DNA of 64,000 nucleotides from Flemingiibacterium sp045579745 (lineage in GTDB: Bacteria; Bacillota; Clostridia; Oscillospirales; CAG-272): positions 1 to 64,000 of the forward strand of contig JAZNMQ010000046.1 in NCBI GenBank assembly GCA_045579745.1, written 5' to 3'. The notes below the pieces were generated by a model that was not told the DNA's origin, did no database searches, and saw nothing but the letters and a program-made list of their open reading frames with translations. Positions 17,094 to 26,500 of this stretch are shown here, in pieces. Each line of letters starts with the position of its first letter. The stretch's first letter is position 1. The position numbers and the translations under genes were made by a program.

Positions 17094-17321
17094 ATGAAAA
17101 CTGTTGAAATCAAGCTTTCCTCGATTGAGGACGTACGCAATTTCGTAAACATCGTAGGTAAATATGAGATGGATATTGACCTCACATCCGGACGCTATGT
17201 TGTAGATGCAAAGTCGATTATGGGTATTTTCTCGCTCGATCTTCTCAGCCCGATTCAGCTTACCGCACACAGCGACGAGCCCGAGGCACTTCTCGAGGAA
17301 ATCAAGCCATATATCATCTAA
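17094..17321 (+). CDS. HPr-like protein lacking the phosphorylatable histidine
   Basis: A 75-residue protein with the HPr fold pattern. The segment KSIMGIFSLDL (40-50) matches the HPr regulatory region, so Ser41 corresponds to HPr Ser46. The site that should be His15 (HARPA) lies in IEDVRNFVN and holds no histidine, so it cannot relay phosphate from enzyme I to sugar transporters. A Crh-like regulatory role through the serine is possible, which is inference. The start has AAGGAGTG, and it is a single-gene unit with its own promoter and terminator. Confidence 0.8.
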   Translation: MKTVEIKLSSIEDVRNFVNIVGKYEMDIDLTSGRYVVDAKSIMGIFSLDLLSPIQLTAHSDEPEALLEEIKPYII

Positions 17322-17399
17322 CTCCAAGGAAGCATCTTGATTCATATTAAGGCGGTGCCGCATCTGCACCACCCGAATCATGCGATACTGACATAAATA

Positions 17400-17450
17400 T
17401 TTCCCCGAGGGAATTCCGATTATTTCGAAAGCCCTCGGGGAAATTGTATT
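17400..17450. terminator. bidirectional terminator between HPr-like gene and trmL
   Basis: A perfect 12-bp stem TTTCCCCGAGGG / CCCTCGGGGAAA with a 20-base loop, T-rich on the plus side and A/T-rich on the minus side. Confidence 0.8.
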
Positions 17451-17489
17451 TGTTCGCGCTTTGCATAAAAGCAGATTGAATTTATGAAA

Positions 17490-17990
17490 CTAATCCCACG
17501 AATATTTTGTCAGCTGACCGTCACCTCGAAGCCCTTCAAAGCCGTGCTGGCGAAGCACTTCATAAACGGCTATTGCGGCGGAATTTGAAAGATTGAGCGA
17601 ACGCAGTGAATCTCGCATGGGTATGCGCACACAGCGTTCGGGGTTACTGTACAGAAGATCCTCGGGAAGTCCCTTGGTTTCCTTGCCGAACATCAAAAAA
17701 ACGCGATTTGGGTATTCTATATCGGCATAGCAGTGCTTAGCTTTTGTTGTAAAACAGAAAAAATCGGCATCGGGGTTGCGCGAGAAGAAATCGTCAAGAT
17801 TTTCATAGTAGGTTATGTCAAGCTTATCCCAATAGTCAAGCCCTGCACGCTTGAGCTTTCGGTCATCTATTGTAAATCCGAGCGGCTTTACAAGGTGGAG
17901 TGCGGCTCCGGTTGCGGCACAGGTTCTTGCGATGTTGCCGGTGTTTTGCGGAATTTCGGGCTCGACAAGGACAATATTGATGTTGCTCAT
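17490..17990 (-). CDS. trmL: tRNA (cytidine/uridine-34-2'-O)-methyltransferase TrmL
   Basis: A 166-residue SPOUT methyltransferase that modifies the wobble ribose of tRNA-Leu. Conserved motifs are EPEIPQNTGNIART (10-23, motif 1), FGKETKGLP (motif 2) and IPMRDSLRSLNLSNSAA (motif 3, the SAM-binding trefoil knot). Length matches the family (about 155-165). Monocistronic on the reverse strand, converging on the HPr-like gene. Confidence 0.93.
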   Translation of the reverse strand: MSNINIVLVEPEIPQNTGNIARTCAATGAALHLVKPLGFTIDDRKLKRAGLDYWDKLDITYYENLDDFFSRNPDADFFCFTTKAKHCYADIEYPNRVFLMFGKETKGLPEDLLYSNPERCVRIPMRDSLRSLNLSNSAAIAVYEVLRQHGFEGLRGDGQLTKYSWD

Positions 17991-18074
17991 GGCTCTTCCT
18001 CAAATAAATAAAATAATGCGTATTAAGCTCTGTCGCGGTAATACTAAGGGTGAAAACAATTAAGGAGTTTAAAT

Positions 18075-18995
18075 ATGCGAAAATTCAGAAGTGATAGTAT
18101 AAATCTTGCAGATCCCCGTATCACATACATGTTTCTTTGGGCATTTGTGATCGTTTGCGCAGTAATGTGCGCTCTATTAAGCGGCCTCGAGGTCAAGCTT
18201 CGCGATAGTGAGCTTGATCTATGCCGAAAATCTCTTGCTGAATGTGCCGATGCACTTAACGCTTGGTCAAATGGAGAGGATTCTGTATCACAGCTTCATT
18301 CTTCGCTCAGGTTTAAAAATGCAATAGCCATGCTGCCGAGGGGCGTAGATATTGAGCCGCTGTTAAGGCTTGCGGATTCGCTCGAGTCCGCCGATGACAG
18401 CATACGGATGATCGCGAGGGCGTATGCCGATGTGTTTGTTTTGCTTTCGGCTATTGAATATTCAAGCGAGGATGATGCAAGCAGGCTTATAGGTAACACG
18501 CTTGCGGCTGTATCTGATAGGTTTTCTGACGCTTCCGATGGGGCGCCCATACAAAATGCGTCAGGGGATATTACGGGCTTCGCCGAGCTCGATACAAGTC
18601 GGTACAGCTTGAATGCAGCCGAGAATATAATGAAGGGGCTGTTTGGCGACAGCGGAGAGAGCATTAAATGCGAAAGTGCCGCTGACGGCGGGGCTTGGAT
18701 GGCCGAAGCAGACAATCTCAGACTTGTATTCTCGTCATTTGACGGCAGTCTTGAGAGCTTTGTTTATGTCCGACTTGGTGCACCGTCAAAAATGGAATGT
18801 ACCGAGAATGAGCAAATAGAGCGCCTCGAGGGCTTTGCTGAGAATAAGCTGAAGCTTGGCAGAGTGAGAGAAATAAAATGCTGTGACAGGCTGGGCGGAT
18901 TTTCGCTTTACGAGCTGTCGTGCAAACGAGGCGATTATCGGGCGGTGATCGATGGTAGCGGCAGAGTGTGGAGCATGATTAAAGTAAAAAGGTGA
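18075..18995 (+). CDS. membrane-anchored extracytoplasmic protein of unknown function
   Basis: A 306-residue protein with one N-terminal helix (about 17-37) and a soluble outer part, first helical (38-150), then mixed. The last 60 residues (FSLYELSC ... YRAVIDGSGRVWSMIKVKR-like end) have the look of a PepSY-type beta unit. That layout recalls the germination protein YpeB, but the match is weak and no cortex lytic enzyme gene is adjacent. The SD is AAGGAGT. I do not recognise the family with confidence. Confidence 0.6.
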   Translation: MRKFRSDSINLADPRITYMFLWAFVIVCAVMCALLSGLEVKLRDSELDLCRKSLAECADALNAWSNGEDSVSQLHSSLRFKNAIAMLPRGVDIEPLLRLADSLESADDSIRMIARAYADVFVLLSAIEYSSEDDASRLIGNTLAAVSDRFSDASDGAPIQNASGDITGFAELDTSRYSLNAAENIMKGLFGDSGESIKCESAADGGAWMAEADNLRLVFSSFDGSLESFVYVRLGAPSKMECTENEQIERLEGFAENKLKLGRVREIKCCDRLGGFSLYELSCKRGDYRAVIDGSGRVWSMIKVKR

Positions 18996-19013
18996 TGAAA
19001 GAACTTCATCACC
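18985..19013 (-). terminator. terminator of rpsT (reverse strand)
   Basis: Perfect 9-bp stem GGTGATGAA / TTCATCACC (loop AGAAC); on the minus strand it is followed by TTTTTAC. The hairpin overlaps the stop codon of the convergent gene. Confidence 0.75.
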
Positions 19014-19033
19014 CAAAGTACATATAAGAGTAA

Positions 19034-19300
19034 TTATGCGTCAAGCTTGTTGAGCTTTACGGTAAAGTTGCTCTTTTTTCTTGCAGCATTGTTCTTGTGG
19101 AGAAGTCCCTTGGCAACTGCCTGGTCGATCTTCTTAACTGCCGCCTTATAAGTTTCTGCAGCTTCAGTCTTATTACCGGATGCGAGAGCTGCTTCATACT
19201 TCTTCATAGAAGTCTTGAGAGCGGTCTTGAGCATCTTATTCTGCATTGTTTTAGCTTCGATAACCTTAACACGCTTCTTTGCGGATTTAATGTTCGGCAA
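19034..19300 (-). CDS. rpsT: 30S ribosomal protein S20
   Basis: An 88-residue primary 16S rRNA-binding protein of the small subunit. It opens PNIKSAKKRVKV and is Lys/Ala-rich and all-helical, with the conserved LLHKNNAARKKS near the end. The start is TTG at 19300-19298, 6 bases after AAGGAGGTG. A longer frame to 19318 runs through the SD itself. It has its own promoter and a leader with a stable hairpin. Confidence 0.95.
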   Translation of the reverse strand: MPNIKSAKKRVKVIEAKTMQNKMLKTALKTSMKKYEAALASGNKTEAAETYKAAVKKIDQAVAKGLLHKNNAARKKSNFTVKLNKLDA

Positions 19301-19325
19301 ACTGTTCACCTCCTTCAAAGTTCGT

Positions 19326-19365
19326 CTGCATCAAGCTTTGACTGGCATTGGTTTTCCTGATGCAG
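19326..19365 (-). promoter_or_regulatory. structured 5' leader of rpsT
   Basis: An 8-bp stem CTGCATCA / TGATGCAG (24-base loop) lies between the rpsT promoter and its SD. S20 is known to regulate its own translation in Escherichia coli; whether this leader does the same here is inference. Confidence 0.45.
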
Positions 19366-19402
19366 CCGGGGCTTGAAGCTGTATAACAGCATTACTCCGT
19401 AT

Positions 19403-19431
19403 ATGATATCACATATTTTTTCAAATTTCAA
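19403..19431 (-). promoter_or_regulatory. promoter of rpsT
   Basis: Minus-strand TTGAAA (19431-19426) and TATCAT (19408-19403) with a 17-bp spacer. Confidence 0.72.
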
Positions 19432-19659
19432 GAGGTTTTTGAAAAAAACTTTAAATTTTGTGAATCTTTTTTATAATGCGGGGAAATTAAGCCGCTTTGA
19501 GGCTCGATACGCGAGCGATATTACAAATTTACTTCAATAATCATTGTATTTGCTCCGGCGTTTTTGCTGCGAAAGCTCAAAGGCACATTCTCGTGCGTAC
19601 CGCTTGAAAGGGTCGCTGAAGACACCTTAAAAATATTTCATAAAAAAGAAATTTTTCTA

Positions 19660-19688
19660 TTGACAATATTGAAAACGTGTGATATAAT
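19660..19688 (+). promoter_or_regulatory. consensus promoter of rpoB-rpoC
   Basis: TTGACA (19660-19665) and TATAAT (19683-19688) with a 17-bp spacer match the sigma-A consensus exactly. The stretch 19432-19659 between the rpsT and rpoB promoters shows no gene, and I see nothing else in it that I can support. Confidence 0.88.
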
Positions 19689-19712
19689 ATTATACTGCAT
19701 TATAATCGCTTT

Positions 19713-19756
19713 GATTATGCATATTTTTGGCTTTGTGACGAAAAATGTGCATAATT
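19713..19756 (+). promoter_or_regulatory. long hairpin in the rpoB leader
   Basis: Arms 19715-19728 and 19741-19754 pair over 14 positions (one G-U), extending to 15-16, with a 12-base loop. A second short hairpin TCACAT / ATGTGA (19757-19773) follows. Together they fill much of the roughly 135-base untranslated leader. No strong T-run after the first stem, so attenuation is possible but not evident. Confidence 0.5.
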
Positions 19757-19829
19757 TCACATTTTTTATGTGATTTCGGACGATGTAAATGACCGGATGT
19801 CAATTTTGTTGAATGGAGTGATAGTTTTT

Positions 19830-22800
19830 ATGGTGGTCAAACCTACGATGCTTGGCAAAACCGAACGAATGAGTTTCGCTAAGATAGGCGATACTCTGGA
19901 AATGCCAAATCTTATCGAGACCCAGAAAAAGTCATACAGGTGGTTCCTTGAAGACGGACTTCGCGAGGTGCTGCGTGATGTGTCACCGATTACAGACTAT
20001 TCTGGCAATCTCGTAATAGAATTTATTGACTATACCATCGACCCGACCCCGAAATATCCTGAAGAAGAGTGCAAAGACCGTGATACCAATTACGCGGCTC
20101 CTCTTCGCGTTACCGTTCGCCTGACAAACAAGGCTACGGGCGAGGTTAAGGAATCTGCGGTATTTATGGGCGATTTCCCGCTCATGACCGACAACGGCAC
20201 ATTTATTATCAATGGCGCAGAGCGCGTTATTGTTTCTCAGATTGTGCGTTCTCCCGGCATTTATTATGATACCTCTATTGATAAAACAGGTAAGGTGCTC
20301 TATACAGCTACTGTTATCCCATATCGTGGAGCATGGCTTGAATATGAAACCGACACAAACGATATTTTCTATGTTCGCATAGATAAAAACCGCAAGATTC
20401 CGGTTACAGTTCTTATTCGTGCACTCGGCATAGAATCAAATGAGGAAATCGTTAAATATTTCGGCGAAGATCCGAAGCTCATGGTTACCATGGAAAAGGA
20501 CATGATGCAGGCAGAGGCCGAAAAGAATCATACATCGCTCGGCGATGAAGCTTTAAAGGAAATTTATAAGAAGCTTCGTCCGGGTGAGCCTCCGTTGGTC
20601 GAAAGCGCTCAGCTTCTCATGAATAATTTGTTCTTTGATCCTAAGCGTTATGACCTTGCGGCAGTTGGACGTTATAAGTTTGATAAGAAATTGGCGCTTG
20701 GCAGCCGTATTTCCGGACGCAAGCTTTCCCGTGCGGTGGTTTCTCCGATTACGGGTGAGGTGCTCTTCGATGCAGAGGTGCTTCTTGACGAGGAGAAGGC
20801 GCTGGCAATTGAGAATGCAGGCGTCAACGAGGTTTATCTCTTCCTTGATGATAACGAAACCGAAATCAAGGTGTTCGGCAACGGCATGATTGAGGCTAAG
20901 AATATCATCGGATGCGACCTTGACGATATCGGAATATCCGAAAAGATCAAGCTTTCGGTTGCACTCGATATTCTCGAGGAAACCGGCGGAGATGTTGAAG
21001 AATTCAAGAAAATCGCTGCAACTAAGGCTGCAGAGCTTTCGCCGCGTCATATTACTAAGGATGATATTTTTGCATCTATTAACTACCTGACATGTCTTGC
21101 ACATGGTATCGGAGTTGAGGATGACATTGACCATCTCGGAAACCGACGTCTGCGTTCCGTAGGCGAGCTTCTCCAGAATCAGCTTCGCATCGGTTTCTCC
21201 CGCATGGACAAGACTGTAAAAGAGCGTATGACAACTCAGGATGCGGAAACGCTCACTCCGAATACGCTTATTAATATCAGACCGATTGTTACTGCAATCC
21301 GTGAATTCTTCGGCTCGTCGCCGCTATCTCAGTTCATGGATCAGAACAACCCGCTCGCAGAGCTTACTCATAAGCGCCGTCTTTCTGCACTTGGTCCCGG
21401 CGGCTTGTCGCGCGATCGCGCTTCGTTCGAGGTTCGTGACGTACACTATACTCACTATGGCCGTATGTGCCCGATTGAAACTCCTGAAGGACCCAATATC
21501 GGACTTATTTCGTATCTTTCAACTTATGCAAAGATCAATAACTACGGCTTTATTGAAGCTCCATACCGCAAAATCGATAAGGCTACCGGCGTAGTTACCG
21601 ACGAGGTTGTATACATGACCGCGGATGTTGAGGATAACTACACTATTGCGCAGGCTAATGAAGCACTGGATGAAAACGGACGCTTTGTCAACAGCCGTAT
21701 ATCGGGTCGCCGCAGAAATGAAATTATCGAATTTAACGCAAGTGAAGCGGATTTCATGGATGTTTCGCCTAAGATGGTTGTTTCTGTTGCAACAGCGTGC
21801 ATTCCTTTCCTTGAAAACGACGATAACTCCCGTGCGCTCATGGGTTCAAACATGCAGAAGCAGGCTGTGCCGCTTCTTATCCCTGAGGCTCCTATCGTTG
21901 CTACCGGTATGGAATACAAGGCTGCAGTCGATTCCGGCGTAGTTGTATGCGCTAAAAACGCAGGTTACGTTGAAAGAGTTTGCGCTGATGAAATCGTAAT
22001 CCGTACAGACGCAGGAACAAAGGATGTTTATCATCTTGTTAAGTTTAAACGCTCTAACCAGGGTACTTGTGTAAACCAGCACCCGATAGTTGACCTCGGC
22101 GAGAGAGTGGAGGCAAAGCAGGTAATCGCTGACGGACCTGCAACCGATAAGGGCGAAATTTCACTCGGAAAGAATGCTCTCATCGGCTTTATGACCTGGG
22201 AAGGCTACAACTACGAGGACGCGGTTCTTCTTAATGAAAGACTCGTTCGCGACGATGTATACACCTCAATCCATATTGAAGAATATTCTCATGAAGCTCG
22301 TGATACAAAGCTCGGACCGGAAGAAATCACACGCGAAATACCGAACGTCGGTGAGGACGCGCTGAAGGACCTCACACCGGACGGTATCATCAGAAAGGGT
22401 ACTGAGGTTCGTGCAGGAGATATCCTTGTAGGTAAGGTTACTCCTAAGGGTGAAACCGAGCTTACTGCGGAAGAACGTCTGCTTCGTGCAATTTTCGGAG
22501 AAAAAGCGCGTGAGGTTCGCGACACCTCGCTCCGTTTGCCTCATGGCGAATCGGGTATCGTTATAGATGTTAAGGTGTTCTCGCGTGAGGATTCGGATGA
22601 GCTTCCTCCCGGAGTTAACAAGGTCGTTCGCGTTTATATCGCTCAAAAGCGTAAGATTTCCGTCGGAGATAAGATGGCGGGCCGTCATGGTAACAAGGGT
22701 GTCGTTTCCCGTATTCTGCCGCCCCTGGATATGCCGTTCCTTCCTGATGGAACTCCGCTTGATATCGTTCTTAACCCGATGGGCGTACCTTCCCGAATGA

Positions 22801-23567
22801 ATATCGGACAGGTGCTCGAGGTTCACCTCGGTATCGCGGCTAAGAAGCTTGGCTGGAAGATCATGACTCCCGTATTTGACGGCGCTAACGAGAAGGATAT
22901 AGCTGAGTGCCTCAGAATGGCAGGCATGAACGAAAACGGAAAGACCGTTCTTTATGACGGCCGTACGGGCGAGGCGTTTGACAACCCCGTAACTGTCGGT
23001 ATCATGTATTATCTCAAGCTTCACCACCTCGTTGACGATAAGATCCATGCTCGTTCAACAGGACCTTATGGACTTGTTACACAGCAGCCTCTCGGCGGTA
23101 AAGCGCAGTTCGGCGGACAGCGTTTTGGCGAGATGGAGGTTTGGGCACTCGAGGCATATGGTGCGGCTTACACGCTGCAGGAAATCTTGACCGTTAAATC
23201 GGACGATGTTACCGGTCGTGTCAAGACATATGAAGCGATTGTCAAGGGTCAGAATATTCCGACTCCTGGCGTTCCTGAAGCATTCAAGGTGCTTGTTAAG
23301 GAGCTTCAGTCGCTTGCACTTGATATTAAGGTGCTCGACCGCGAAGGCAATGTAATTGAGCTTTCTACTCTTGACGATGAGGACGACGGATATACGCCGA
23401 ATTATGTTTCTGACGCCGATGTTGGAGAAACTGTTACTGATGAAAGCGAGCTTCGCGATTCATTTACAGAGGAGCAGTTTGACGAGGACGATGATCAGTA
23501 TGGCGATGCCGACGATATTCTCGACGACGGTGATTACGACGACATCTACGATGATGACGACGAATAA
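19830..23567 (+). CDS. rpoB: DNA-directed RNA polymerase subunit beta
   Basis: A 1245-residue catalytic beta subunit. Conserved landmarks include SQIVRSPGIYY, the rifampicin region (SSPLSQFMDQNNPLAELTHKRR), the GDKMAGRHGNKG catalytic Lys/His segment and QPLGGKAQFGGQRFGEME. The start is the ATG at 19830 behind GGAGTG, giving the usual MVVKPTMLGKTERMSF opening. The last ~65 residues are a very acidic Asp/Glu tail. rpoC follows after 21 bases. The usual rplJ-rplL neighbours are absent upstream. Confidence 0.98.
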   Translation: MVVKPTMLGKTERMSFAKIGDTLEMPNLIETQKKSYRWFLEDGLREVLRDVSPITDYSGNLVIEFIDYTIDPTPKYPEEECKDRDTNYAAPLRVTVRLTNKATGEVKESAVFMGDFPLMTDNGTFIINGAERVIVSQIVRSPGIYYDTSIDKTGKVLYTATVIPYRGAWLEYETDTNDIFYVRIDKNRKIPVTVLIRALGIESNEEIVKYFGEDPKLMVTMEKDMMQAEAEKNHTSLGDEALKEIYKKLRPGEPPLVESAQLLMNNLFFDPKRYDLAAVGRYKFDKKLALGSRISGRKLSRAVVSPITGEVLFDAEVLLDEEKALAIENAGVNEVYLFLDDNETEIKVFGNGMIEAKNIIGCDLDDIGISEKIKLSVALDILEETGGDVEEFKKIAATKAAELSPRHITKDDIFASINYLTCLAHGIGVEDDIDHLGNRRLRSVGELLQNQLRIGFSRMDKTVKERMTTQDAETLTPNTLINIRPIVTAIREFFGSSPLSQFMDQNNPLAELTHKRRLSALGPGGLSRDRASFEVRDVHYTHYGRMCPIETPEGPNIGLISYLSTYAKINNYGFIEAPYRKIDKATGVVTDEVVYMTADVEDNYTIAQANEALDENGRFVNSRISGRRRNEIIEFNASEADFMDVSPKMVVSVATACIPFLENDDNSRALMGSNMQKQAVPLLIPEAPIVATGMEYKAAVDSGVVVCAKNAGYVERVCADEIVIRTDAGTKDVYHLVKFKRSNQGTCVNQHPIVDLGERVEAKQVIADGPATDKGEISLGKNALIGFMTWEGYNYEDAVLLNERLVRDDVYTSIHIEEYSHEARDTKLGPEEITREIPNVGEDALKDLTPDGIIRKGTEVRAGDILVGKVTPKGETELTAEERLLRAIFGEKAREVRDTSLRLPHGESGIVIDVKVFSREDSDELPPGVNKVVRVYIAQKRKISVGDKMAGRHGNKGVVSRILPPLDMPFLPDGTPLDIVLNPMGVPSRMNIGQVLEVHLGIAAKKLGWKIMTPVFDGANEKDIAECLRMAGMNENGKTVLYDGRTGEAFDNPVTVGIMYYLKLHHLVDDKIHARSTGPYGLVTQQPLGGKAQFGGQRFGEMEVWALEAYGAAYTLQEILTVKSDDVTGRVKTYEAIVKGQNIPTPGVPEAFKVLVKELQSLALDIKVLDREGNVIELSTLDDEDDGYTPNYVSDADVGETVTDESELRDSFTEEQFDEDDDQYGDADDILDDGDYDDIYDDDDE

Positions 23568-23588
23568 GAATGGAGAAGGAAATAATTG

Positions 23589-26500
23589 ATGGAACGAAAC
23601 GTATTTGATTCAGTTAAAATCGGTCTTGCTTCTCCCGAAATGATAAGAAGCTGGTCTTATGGCGAAGTAAAACGCCCTGAGACAATCAACTATAGAACTC
23701 TCAAAGCAGAACGCGACGGTTTATTCTGCGAGCGCATTTTCGGTCCGACAAAGGACTGGGAGTGCCTTTGCGGAAAGTACAAGCGTGTTCGCCATAAAGG
23801 CAAGATCTGCGAGAAGTGCGGCGTTGAGGTTACAACCAAAAAGGTACGCCGTGAGAGAATGGGACATATTGAGCTTGCTGCACCTGTATCGCATATTTGG
23901 TACTTCCGTGCAATCCCCTCAAGAATGGGTCTGCTGCTTGATATTACACCAAGACTTCTCGAAAAGGTTCTGTATTTTGCAAGCTATATCGTAATTGATC
24001 CCGGTGCTACCGAGCTTGTAAAAATGCAGCTTCTCAACGAGCGTGAGTATCAGGAGAATATTGAAAAGTACGGCAGAGATGCATTCAAGGTCGGCATGGG
24101 AGCTGAGGCTATCAAGGAGCTTCTTGCGGAAATTGATATCAATGCACTTTCCGAGAGCCTTCATGCTGAGCTCGAGACTGCATCCGGACAGAAGAAGATC
24201 CGCATAATCAAGCGCCTTGAGGTTGTCGAGGCGTTCAAAAAGTCGGGCAACAAGCCTGAATGGATGATTCTTGATGTTGTACCGGTAATCCCACCAGATA
24301 TTCGTGCGATGGTACAGCTCGACGGCGGACGCTTCGCATCGAGTGACCTTAACGACCTTTACAGACGCGTTATCAATAGAAATAACCGTCTGAAAAGACT
24401 TATTGAGCTCTCTGCGCCCGAAATTATCATTCGCAATGAAAAGCGTATGCTTCAGGAAGCTGTTGACGCGCTTATTGATAACGGCCGCCGCGGAAAGCCC
24501 GTTACCGGTCCGAACAACCGTCCTCTCAAATCTCTTTCCGAAATGCTTCGCGGTAAGCAGGGACGCTTCCGTCAGAACCTTCTCGGTAAGCGTGTTGACT
24601 ACTCCGGACGTTCGGTTATCGTCGTAGGTCCTGACCTTAAGATCTTCCAATGCGGACTTCCTAAGGAAATGGCACTTGAGCTCTTCAAGCCGTTCGTTAT
24701 GAAGCGCCTTGTTGAAACTCAGAAGGCAACAAATATTAAGGATGCTAAGAAAAAGGTTGAAAAGGTTGACGTTGTAGTTTGGGACGCTCTTGAGAATGTA
24801 ATCAAGGAACATCCGGTTCTTCTCAACCGTGCGCCTACACTTCACAGACTGTCAATTCAGGCGTTTGAGCCGATTCTCGTTGAGGGCAGAGCAATTAAGC
24901 TTCACCCGCTCGTATGTACAGCATTTAATGCAGACTTCGACGGTGACCAGATGCCGGTTCACGTTCCGCTTTCGGCAGAAGCGCAGGCAGAGGCGCGTTT
25001 CCTTATGCTTTCTGCAAACAACCTCTTGAAGCCTGCTGACGGCCGCTCGGTAACGGTTCCGTCACAGGATATGATTCTCGGTTCATATTATCTGACTATC
25101 GACCGCGAGGGTGAACCCGGTGAGGGAACTGTTTTCCGCGATTTTGATGAAGCTGTAATGGCTTATGAAAATCATCTTCTCGGTATTCATGCAGCGATCA
25201 AGGTTCGCGTATCCCGTGAAATTGACGGCGTTATGCACACCGGAATTATCGATGCTACTCTCGGACGTCTTATATTCAATCGCGAGATTCCTCAGGACCT
25301 CGGCTTCGTTGACAGAAGCGATCCTTCAAAGCTTCTCGACCTTGAAATTGCATTCCCGACAAAGAAGAAGGACCTTGGTAAGATCATCGACCGTTGTATC
25401 AAAAAGCATGGTCCTGCAGTTACCGCTCAGGTGCTTGACAGCATCAAGGCGATGGGCTTCAAGTATTCTACAAAGTCCTCGCTCTCTATATCTGTTGCGG
25501 ATATGACTATTCCGCCGGAAAAATATACAATCATTGCTGAGGCTGAGAAGGAAGTTCTCAATATTACAAAGCACTTCCAGCGTGGTTTGTTATCTGAGGA
25601 CGAGCGTTATAACAGCGTTATCAAGATTTGGGACCAGGCAACAAAGGATGTCGTTGAGGCACTTCAGGCAAAATTCGACCGCTATAATCCTATTAAGATG
25701 ATGAGCGATTCGGGTGCCCGCGGTAACCTGACACAGATGCGTCAGCTTGCCGGTATGCGCGGACTTATGTTCGCAACAAACGGTAAAACCATGGAAATGC
25801 CGATTAAATCGAACTTCCGTGAAGGTCTTAATATTCTTGAATATTTCGTTGCGGCACGCGGTGCGCGTAAATCTCTTTCGGATACCGCGCTTAAAACAGC
25901 TGACTCCGGATATCTTACCCGCCGCTTGGTTGACGTTTCTCAGGATGTTATCGTTCGCGAGGACGACTGCGGAACACGTCACGGTATTTGGGTATCCCAG
26001 ATTGTCGATGGAAACGAGGTTATCGAGCCGCTCAAGGACCGTCTTATCGGCCGCTTCGTAATCGGAGATGTTGTTCATCCCGAAACCGGCAAGGTAATCG
26101 TTGCGGATAACACGATGATTACTGACGATACTGCCGACGAAATCGTTAATGCAGGAATTGAAAAGGTTCTTATCAGAACGATTCTCGAATGTAAGGCTAA
26201 GCATGGCGTTTGCTCGCATTGCTACGGTGCAGACCTTGCTTCCTCAAAGCCTGTTAATGTCGGTGAGGCTGTTGGTATCATCGCGGCTCAGTCTATCGGT
26301 GAGCCCGGTACACAGCTTACGATGCGTACATTCCATACCGGTGGTGTTGCGGGTGCGGATATTACGCAGGGTCTTCCGAGAGTTGAAGAGCTCTTTGAGG
26401 CTCGCAGACCGAAGAAGACAGCTATCGTATCTGAGATTTCCGGCGTAGCTCGTATTTCAGATAACAAGCGCCTCAGAACAGTTACAGTTTCGGGCGGCGG

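Noticed and set aside
19564..19773. Open frame of 69 codons upstream of rpoB
   Set aside because: It spans the rpoB promoter and leader hairpin, has no SD and a low-complexity product.
20553..26219. Several long antisense frames (up to about 300 codons) opposite rpoB and rpoC
   Set aside because: They mirror the codon bias of the highly conserved sense genes, lack ribosome sites and have no recognisable domains.
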